A DNA stretch of 20,370 nucleotides from JAYZDB01 sp036338025 (GTDB lineage: Bacteria; Planctomycetota; UBA1135; UBA2386): positions 1 to 20,370 of the forward strand of contig JAYZDB010000203.1 of NCBI GenBank assembly GCA_036338025.1. Reading direction: 5' to 3'. Below the pieces are notes generated by a model. That model was not told the origin of the DNA and made no database searches. It worked only from the letters and a program-made list of their open reading frames with translations. Position 1 is the first letter of the stretch; every line of letters begins with the position of its first letter. Positions 15,114-20,370 of this stretch are shown here, piece after piece. Position numbers and translations under genes: made by a program.

Positions 15114-15833
15114 TCAGAGGCCGAGCACCTGGCGCTGCATTGCCTCGATTTCGGAGCAGGCCCGGCGACCTGACTCCAGCATTTCTTGCAGCCGCTCATG
15201 CGAGAAAGGGCTGCCTTCGGCCGAGCCTTGGATTTCCACGTAATCGCCAGCCGAATTACAGACGAGGTTGAGATCGACAGATGCGTTGGAATCCTCTTTG
15301 TAGTCGAGATCGACGAGCACCTTATCGTTGAAGATCCCGACCGAAATTGCGCTGACCAGGTCAGGCATCGGCCAGTTTCTGACGTTCTTTTTTTCCTCAA
15401 GATAGAGGAGTGCGTCGTAAACGGAAACACAGGCCCCGTTGATGGACGCTGTCCGAGTTCCGCCGTCGGCGGACAGCACATCACAATCGACCCAAAGCGT
15501 GATCTCCGGGAGGTCTTTGAGGTTGACGACACTGCGAAGGCTGCGGCCGATCAGCCGTTGGATTTCCAGTGAACGCGCGTCGACCCGGTTGTTGCGGCCG
15601 TCGCGGAACTTCCGGGTGTGGGTGGCTCCCGGCAGCATGGCGTACTCTGCGGTCAGCCAGCCGCCTTTTTGTCCGTGCATCCACTGCGGCACAAAATCGG
15701 TAATCGAGACTGTGCAGAGGACGCGGGTGTTGCCGCATTCGACGAGGACGGAGCCCGGCGAGTTGTCGGTGAAGGCTCTAGTGAATTTCATCGGGCGAAA
15801 CTGGTGCTCGTCCCGGTTGTGGCTGCGATTCAG
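15114..15833 (-). CDS. rph: Ribonuclease PH, apparently starting at CTG
   Basis: Phosphorolytic 3'-5' exoribonuclease that trims tRNA 3' ends and rRNA; it forms a hexameric ring. Conserved blocks are present: the SVLVECGNTRVLC strand, LEIQRLIGRSLRSV, and VDCDVLSADGGTRTASINGA around the phosphate site. ATG 15791 would give 225 residues and cut off the usual N-terminal segment (RPDGRxxDQLRP in relatives). That segment is encoded upstream in frame as NRSHNRDEHQFRP. Between it and an in-frame TGA there is no ATG, GTG or TTG. The CTG at 15833 follows GAGGAG by six bases and gives 239 residues, against 238 in E. coli. CTG is therefore taken as the start. The rdgB gene follows by 19 bp. Confidence 0.9.
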   Translation of the reverse strand: MNRSHNRDEHQFRPMKFTRAFTDNSPGSVLVECGNTRVLCTVSITDFVPQWMHGQKGGWLTAEYAMLPGATHTRKFRDGRNNRVDARSLEIQRLIGRSLRSVVNLKDLPEITLWVDCDVLSADGGTRTASINGACVSVYDALLYLEEKKNVRNWPMPDLVSAISVGIFNDKVLVDLDYKEDSNASVDLNLVCNSAGDYVEIQGSAEGSPFSHERLQEMLESGRRACSEIEAMQRQVLGL

Positions 15834-15839
15834 CGGAAT

Positions 15840-15845
15840 CTCCTC
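15840..15845 (-). promoter_or_regulatory. rph: Ribosome binding site GAGGAG that decides the rph CTG start
   Basis: GAGGAG on the minus strand is one of the best Shine-Dalgarno matches seen in the window. It is six bases before CTG 15833 and over 45 bases before ATG 15791, which has no site of its own. The in-frame TGA lies only seven codons before the CTG. Confidence 0.65.
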
Positions 15846-15969
15846 GGCGCATCAGCCGCTCTCTTCGGAATGTGGGCGGGGCAGGTTACCTCTAGCGGTG
15901 GGGTTTCCCAGTCTGGATACTCATGAGACTTTCGGCCAGGTGTAGTTCTGCCGGCGGATGCGGTCGGTT

Positions 15970-15986
15970 CTCCGCTAGTGGCGGAG
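15970..15986 (-). repeat. Hairpin across the stop codon of the degenerate sensor gene
   Basis: CTCCGC (15970-15975) and GCGGAG (15981-15986) form a perfect 6-bp stem with a 5-nt loop that contains part of the TAG stop codon (15975-15977). No U-run follows, so it may act as a 3' end signal or be chance. Confidence 0.3.
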
Positions 15987-17327
15987 GCTCTCACCCGTCT
16001 CGTGGACTGTGCTCTGGACGGGCGGGTCACCAGCTGGGCCCAAACCCGTCACCTGCGCGAGGCAGTTTCTCAACTCCATCAGCCCGAACGGTTTGTGGAG
16101 TACGACCAGCCCTGGGTGGTCGCGCAGATCTGGCGCGGTCTGGATGCCGGGCCTGGGGTGGATCATCACGATTCGCAGGCGGTGATCGTGGGCGAGAGCA
16201 ATGCGTGCGAGTTGCTCACCTCGCAGACGCCGGCTGTCGCGTTCCAGGATCAAGACCTCGAAGCGTTCAGGGGTTGCCTCGAACAGGGTGCGGGCGGCCA
16301 TGCCATCCGCGCATGCGATGACGTTGCGACGGGTCTTGGCCAGCTCGCGCGCGAGCATGTCCCGGATCGTTGGATTGCTCTCCATGATCAGGATGCCGCC
16401 GAAATGGTGCGTCGCACGGGTTGGCCGCGGGGTGCCGGCGTTTGCGGACTGGCCGTCCGAGCCATTGGCTTGACTATCGTCCTCGTCGATGGGTTCTTCA
16501 GACCAGGCAGTGTGCGGTTGGTCCGTTGCGTCAAGGGAGATGCTCGCGATCGCATTCAGACCAGGTATGTGATCGAGAGTGAAAGACGCCTTTTGGGCCG
16601 CCAGGAGGTTGCGCGCCGCGAGGCAACTGTAGCGGGTCAGTGGCGTTGGTTCGTCTTCGTGCTGGAAGCCCTCATCGAGTACCGCCTCTATGTCAATTCG
16701 TACCGATAGTTCGTTGTTCTCACCCTCTTCTGCGCGGGCTTGCAGGATCAGGCTGTTGGAGTCCGGTTCGAGATCCAAAACGCCTTCGATCAGGAATAGC
16801 ACCGACACACGCAGAGCCTCGGCGTTTGCCATGGCGAACGGCAGGGACGGTGCAACATGCAGCTCGACTTGCAGGCAGCCGCTTGAGTAGTCCTCAATCT
16901 CAAGGGCGAGAGCCGCGAGTAGCAGGCGCACGTTGGTCGGCGCCATCTCGAGCTCATCGACCTTGGAGAAGGACTGCATCTTCTCAGAGAAGAAGCGCAG
17001 CCTCCGGACTGATTCCCATAGCTGTTCCGCGCGTTGGGAAATCTCCTCGGGTTGGCCAAGGGTCTCGCACAGGAGTTGTGCCTGCCCTTCGACTCCAGAC
17101 GCCAGGCCCGCAAGGTCGGAGCCGAGCGATGCCGAGAGATCTTCCAGCGAGCGTGAGTCGGAAAGCACGTAGCGGCGTGTTTCAGCCGCGTGTCGCGAAC
17201 GAGCCCTTGAGTCGGCGGTGGTCTTCGCCTGTCTGGCGAGGGCGTGCTTTTTCCTGATGAGCGCTGCCGAAAGGCAGGCGGTCAAGGTCAGAGCGCACCC
17301 CAGCAGGAACCAGAAGAGTGCATCCAT
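15975..17327 (-). CDS. Membrane-anchored degenerate histidine-kinase/receiver-like protein
   Basis: 450 residues from ATG 17327. One membrane segment at about 3-24 is followed by a basic stop (RKKH), then a helical region 55-130 laid out like a kinase dimerisation domain, a region 130-265 resembling an ATPase domain, an acidic linker 275-305, and a receiver-like domain 311-427. The key residues appear replaced. The H-box His aligns with Ser70 (GSDLAG where AHE is usual). The N-box reads LFLIEGVLD with Gly for the catalytic Asn. The receiver has MES for the acidic pair and Glu362 for the phospho-Asp (VLILERD), but keeps Lys412 in HKPF. The start is uncertain: ATG 17450 would add 41 residues, neither start has a Shine-Dalgarno, and frames further upstream overlap the previous gene. 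Domain identity is inferred from pattern only. Confidence 0.62.
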   Translation of the reverse strand: MDALFWFLLGCALTLTACLSAALIRKKHALARQAKTTADSRARSRHAAETRRYVLSDSRSLEDLSASLGSDLAGLASGVEGQAQLLCETLGQPEEISQRAEQLWESVRRLRFFSEKMQSFSKVDELEMAPTNVRLLLAALALEIEDYSSGCLQVELHVAPSLPFAMANAEALRVSVLFLIEGVLDLEPDSNSLILQARAEEGENNELSVRIDIEAVLDEGFQHEDEPTPLTRYSCLAARNLLAAQKASFTLDHIPGLNAIASISLDATDQPHTAWSEEPIDEDDSQANGSDGQSANAGTPRPTRATHHFGGILIMESNPTIRDMLARELAKTRRNVIACADGMAARTLFEATPERFEVLILERDSRRLRGEQLARIALAHDHRLRIVMIHPRPGIQTAPDLRDHPGLVVLHKPFGLMELRNCLAQVTGLGPAGDPPVQSTVHETGESLRH

Positions 17328-17487
17328 TTTGGGGGAGGCCGGGAAGAACGGGGCGATGATCGGGTAGACACCGCGCCCACTCTGTCTGAGAGAGGTCTTG
17401 CGGGTCGCCGAGGGTAGCGCGGTGACTGACCACGCGCGAGGGAACGCCATGGTTTCGGGTCGCCGAGGATCCAGAAAGCGTCCGGGC

Positions 17488-18462
17488 TTAGATAACCACG
17501 CCGAGTCCGAAGCTGTGCTCGATCGGTTTGAGCAATTGGGCGGCTGGGGTCGGGAGGTAGTCGTTGCCCACCCGGAGGCGGCCGCAGGCCCGTAGCAGGG
17601 TGGCAGCCAGGAAGGTTCGTCCGCCGGCATGCACGTGTTCGAAGCCAGGTGTGCCGCGGTGGGATACGTAGGACCCATCGGACAGGCCGACGAAGCGAAT
17701 GCGCAAGCGGTGGTCGAGGTGTCGGTTGAGAACCCACACGGTCATGCGGATTCCTGCCTCGTCCTTGCGTCCGACCAGTGTGATCTTGCAGGGGTGGCCC
17801 TTTTGCCCACGCCCGAGTTGGCCCTCGAGGACGAGGCGGTCTTCGATTGGCCCCTGATGCAGATAGGTCGGCAGCAGGAATGCCGGGGAATACAAGCGCG
17901 GGCGTTGCTTGTCATCCGGGCGGAAGTCATCGAGGCATCCGACGTCGGCCTGGTCCTCGAACTGGATGCAATGCTCCTCGTGGATGCCGCGTCGCCGATC
18001 AACCAGCAGGCAACCGGATCGCCGGGAGATTCGAACCCGGGCGCCGTCGGAGGCGACCAGGATGTCGCGCTTGCGGCGCAGCTCCTTGCCAGTAGTGATC
18101 ACCGTGTGAGGGTCATCGCCAGCCTGGCGAACCCAGTCATCTGTCGGGGGACGGGGTGTGCACAGGCTCAGGACCTCTTCGAGGCGGACCATGAGACCGC
18201 GAGCGGTGCCGTCCTGCACAGTGCCGGCCGTGAAGTCTGCAGAGTCGAGACCGGCGATTGCCGCCATCGCCGCGTCGGTGCCCCGCTCGCGCAGCGCTCG
18301 AAGAGCGCGGTATCTCAACAGCTGCAAGTCGACGCGGGCATCGCCCGGGTTGGATGGCGACTGACCATTGCTGTTGGCATCCGCGCTCTTCGCCTGTTCC
18401 AGCAAGGCAGCGCGTTGAGCCAAGGTCTCAGCTTGACGATCGGGGTGGGCCGTTGCGGTCAT
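17488..18462 (-). CDS. Hypothetical protein with helical N-terminus and beta-rich C-terminus
   Basis: Not recognised. Of its 324 residues, 1-100 are mostly helical and charged, and 125-324 are beta-rich. The segment WVLNRHLDHRLRIRF (about 243-257) recalls the C-terminal beta-sandwich of glycoside hydrolase family 38 proteins, but the resemblance is short and no catalytic domain precedes it. No signal peptide or membrane segment is seen. ATG 18462 is chosen over the in-frame ATG 18483: it overlaps the methyltransferase stop as ATGA and has AAGGA five bases upstream, while 18483 has no ribosome site. It ends in TAA, showing that TAA serves as an ordinary stop in this genome. It is translationally coupled to the methyltransferase gene; the degenerate sensor follows 160 bp later. 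Confidence 0.68.
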   Translation of the reverse strand: MTATAHPDRQAETLAQRAALLEQAKSADANSNGQSPSNPGDARVDLQLLRYRALRALRERGTDAAMAAIAGLDSADFTAGTVQDGTARGLMVRLEEVLSLCTPRPPTDDWVRQAGDDPHTVITTGKELRRKRDILVASDGARVRISRRSGCLLVDRRRGIHEEHCIQFEDQADVGCLDDFRPDDKQRPRLYSPAFLLPTYLHQGPIEDRLVLEGQLGRGQKGHPCKITLVGRKDEAGIRMTVWVLNRHLDHRLRIRFVGLSDGSYVSHRGTPGFEHVHAGGRTFLAATLLRACGRLRVGNDYLPTPAAQLLKPIEHSFGLGVVI

Positions 18463-19124
18463 TCTGTTCCTTTTCGGCGGCATTCGATCGTGTAGTGTCG
18501 ATCAGAGGTCAACTCGACGGTCGTGTTGGTCATCCCGGCCCTGACGATGGCGTCGCGTGCCTCTGCCAGCGTGAGCGCTGCGTGCAGGCTGTCAAAGAAC
18601 ATCTTGCGTTGCGGTTCGGAGGCACCGGACGCGTGCTTGTCTACCAGGGCCCAGGCCGTGTCCACATGGTCGGGGCGATACAGATCGCGAATCAGCAATA
18701 CCCCGCCGGGCCGCAGGATGCGCCAGGCTTCGCGCAGGAACATGACGGGCTCCGGGATGTGGTGGAGAATCGTATTCGAGAACACGCCGTCGAAGCTGCC
18801 GGATTGATAAGGCAGCGCCTTGACCTCTGCCTGTTCGAACCCGATGCGATCCGCGAGGCCAGCGGCAGCGGCCTTTGCACGCGCAATCTCGAGCATCGTC
18901 GCAGCAGCATCTACGCCGAGGACTTTCGCTTCGGGGCAAGCCTGCGCGATCAGGATCGGGTTGTCGCCAGGACCAGTGCCGAGATCGATGATTCGGCCGG
19001 ATCCACCCCCCGCGGCCAGGAAGGCGGTGACAACCTCATGATTGGCCGCCTCGTGGTCCATCGCGTCGTAGTCCATGGCCTCGGACGGCGTGTCCATATA
19101 TTCGGGTTCAAGAATTCGCTCCAT
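18459..19124 (-). CDS. Class I SAM-dependent methyltransferase
   Basis: A 221-residue Rossmann-fold methyltransferase. Motif I IIDLGTGPGDNP lies at 45-56, the acidic end of strand 2 at GVDAA (70-74), then LPYQSGSFDGVFSNTILHHIPEP (about 104-126), and the post-motif block AWRILRPGGVLLIRDLYRP. This arrangement is the UbiE/type-11 pattern. The substrate is not predictable; small molecules and quinones are typical. ATG 19124 is chosen because MERILEPEYMDTPSEA followed by YDAMDH is a familiar beginning for this group. The open frame extends 31 codons to 19217 with Arg/His-rich, unlikely sequence. No clear Shine-Dalgarno is seen. It is the first gene of the long minus-strand array and is coupled by ATGA to the next gene. 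Confidence 0.85.
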   Translation of the reverse strand: MERILEPEYMDTPSEAMDYDAMDHEAANHEVVTAFLAAGGGSGRIIDLGTGPGDNPILIAQACPEAKVLGVDAAATMLEIARAKAAAAGLADRIGFEQAEVKALPYQSGSFDGVFSNTILHHIPEPVMFLREAWRILRPGGVLLIRDLYRPDHVDTAWALVDKHASGASEPQRKMFFDSLHAALTLAEARDAIVRAGMTNTTVELTSDRHYTIECRRKGTE

Positions 19125-19585
19125 CAGGGAACTTTGACCGCGGAAAGGTCTGCGATGCAACGAAACTCGACATTGATGTGAGTACATATAACTTCCCGCA
19201 CCTGGCCCACGGTGCATGGGTGTCTAAACTCCGTTGGCATCGGCTGGTTCATCCAAGATCGCAGCGACGGGAATGCGACAGAGTCTTCGACAAGGCGTAA
19301 ACCTCATCTGCCGGATCGTAACCACCCGATCGATCGACCGTTGTCGATGATCTCCCGGTGGGATCGAAGCATGCCCACCCGGGGAGTTTAGGAAGCTGAA
19401 GTTGGCCCAAAAAGACCATCTACCGGTACTAGCAGACTTCACAATATCGGCTAGTATTCGGGAGTAGCGGTTCTTCCGTCGGAGGGGCCCTGCATTTCCC
19501 TGGGGCTATGTCCCACTGGCGAACAGTCGCTAGCATGTCCCCTCCCAATCCCTTCCTCCTTGTCCTTATCCAGGAGTTTCTCACC
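19125..19585. other. Divergent intergenic region of about 460 bp
   Basis: Separates the minus-strand array from the secreted-protein gene on +, so it should hold promoters for both. No convincing ORF is present. Visible structures are the 10-nt palindrome CGATCGATCG (19327-19336), an imperfect hairpin CCCGGTGGG/CCCACCCGGG (19354-19362 with 19374-19383), and a long pyrimidine-rich leader (about 19538-19571) just before the ribosome site at 19572. No hexamer pair was strong enough to call as a promoter. Confidence 0.5.
19556..19576 (+). promoter_or_regulatory. Ribosome binding site with a complementary upstream CTCCT
   Basis: AGGAG (19572-19576) lies nine bases before ATG 19586 and is its likely Shine-Dalgarno. 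CTCCT (19556-19560), at the end of the pyrimidine-rich leader, is its exact complement across an 11-nt loop. A 5-bp hairpin could hide the site. The AGGAG assignment is firm; the hairpin is speculative. Confidence 0.45.
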
Positions 19586-20370
19586 ATGCGTTTCATTTCC
19601 GTCCTAGCCGTCGGACTGCTGATCTCGTCCACGGCGATTGCACAATCTCAAACCTTTGCCATCCATCCGGGTAGCACCAGTTACACGTCTCGTGGCAACT
19701 TGGGCACCGGCTCAGGCGAAACCTGTATGGGCCTGCACAGTGCTTACTGGCAAGGTCTCGGCGATGACGGTTCGGCTTGTAGCCGTACCCAACTCGGCCT
19801 CGTTGACCAGGACCAGAACTCCAACACCCAGGAATCGTTCCACCTCGTGATCCGCTCGGGGACCGACTCGAACGGCCCTGGCACCGGCTCCACGGATCGG
19901 CTCTACCGATTCGGCCCGTTCAACATGCCTTCCACCCCTACTGGCTCGATCAATGCTTGGATCCAGACAGTGACACTGGGTACCCCAGCCGTCGTTCGTT
20001 GCAGTGATTTCCACTCGTGGGGCGCTGAAATGACACCATCGACGAACTGGAGCCGTGATGGCATGTCGACGCACACGGCGTTTAGCCGCACCAACCGGAA
20101 CATGCAGTTCTGTCACCTCAACTCTGAGCCACACGGTTACTACTTCACCGCTGGCTCGAGCCGCGCGACTGCAGACACCGGCAACGCCCGTACCTGGCGT
20201 TACCGCATGGGTCTGTCGACTGCTCGTAACGTCCTGCAAATGGGCTCCACGGGCAACGTGCTCGGTGGCGGCACCAACCAGCGTTACGGCATGGGCGGTA
20301 TGTTCCCGAACAACACGGAGACCTTGAGTGCTCGTACCACGCAGTGTCCTGCTGGCGCGACCGTTCAGAC
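19586..20370 (+). CDS. Secreted hypothetical protein, 3' end beyond the window
   Basis: Not recognised. The frame opens at ATG 19586 behind AGGAG and stays open to the window edge (261 codons). It starts with a clear Sec signal peptide: MRF, a hydrophobic core ISVLAVGLLISS, and a probable cut after AIA at residues 17-19. The mature part is rich in Gly, Ser, Thr and Asn, with aromatic residues and few charged stretches, and has Cys at 47, 65, 139, 176 and 254, suggesting disulfides in an exported beta-rich protein. By eye it favours codons such as GGC/GGT, CGT, ACC, AAC and TTC more than its neighbours, as highly expressed genes often do. It may be an abundant cell-surface or extracellular protein. 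Catalytic motifs were not seen, and the missing C-terminus may hold an anchor. Confidence 0.8.
   Translation, partial: MRFISVLAVGLLISSTAIAQSQTFAIHPGSTSYTSRGNLGTGSGETCMGLHSAYWQGLGDDGSACSRTQLGLVDQDQNSNTQESFHLVIRSGTDSNGPGTGSTDRLYRFGPFNMPSTPTGSINAWIQTVTLGTPAVVRCSDFHSWGAEMTPSTNWSRDGMSTHTAFSRTNRNMQFCHLNSEPHGYYFTAGSSRATADTGNARTWRYRMGLSTARNVLQMGSTGNVLGGGTNQRYGMGGMFPNNTETLSARTTQCPAGATVQ

Noticed and set aside
15095..15532. N-terminal extension of RdgB
   Set aside because: Overlaps rph out of frame; the family starts directly with the TGN motif.
18258..19181. 307-codon plus-strand ORF
   Set aside because: Antisense to the methyltransferase and the 324-residue gene; composition typical of a shadow frame.
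19712..20239. 175-codon minus-strand ORF
   Set aside because: Antisense to the secreted-protein gene, which has a signal peptide and a good ribosome site.

Overview
The window is GC-rich, densely coded and bacterial. Its features fit a planctomycete-like member of the PVC group: a GreA-type domain at the end of a 729-residue protein, a signal peptidase I with a very large internal insertion, an LPS-type ABC ATPase (so a Gram-negative envelope), and frequent GTG/TTG starts. The lineage call is an inference from gene content. No rRNA or marker gene was compared.

Layout. 14-3231 holds a citrate synthase and an ApaH-like phosphoesterase on +, an inositol-phosphatase-family gene on -, a tRNA read as tRNA-Ile2 (anticodon CAT, expected to be lysidine-modified), and a small acidic ORF. 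Both convergent gene pairs here overlap by one shared CTAG carrying both stop codons. 3228-9801 (-) holds a TPR protein, an alpha/beta hydrolase just behind the GreA-fusion gene, an unnamed protein with a nuclease-like layout, a roughly 770-bp non-coding stretch, and a B12-binding-type radical SAM protein. 10195-19124 (-) is a long same-strand array read as methyltransferase > 324-aa unknown > membrane-anchored degenerate sensor > rph > rdgB > lepA > lepB-lptB, with start/stop overlaps at three junctions. 19586 to the end (+) is a secreted protein cut off by the window edge.

How the genes fit together. rph and rdgB (RNA 3'-end processing, nucleotide-pool cleaning) and lepA and lepB (translation factor, signal peptidase) are familiar neighbours joined here into one housekeeping array. 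The most unusual points are these. (1) Signal peptidase I is fused in frame to an LptB-type ATPase in one 824-codon ORF, with a possible internal start for the ATPase. (2) lepA has a single in-frame TAA at the G-domain/domain II junction, with no frameshift. (3) rph seems to start at CTG behind a strong GAGGAG site, because no ATG, GTG or TTG gives a complete N-terminus. (4) A histidine-kinase/receiver-like protein has lost its phospho-acceptor His, its catalytic Asn and its receiver Asp (now Glu). (5) GreA is fused to a long helical region. No CRISPR array, insertion sequence, phage gene or defence island was seen.
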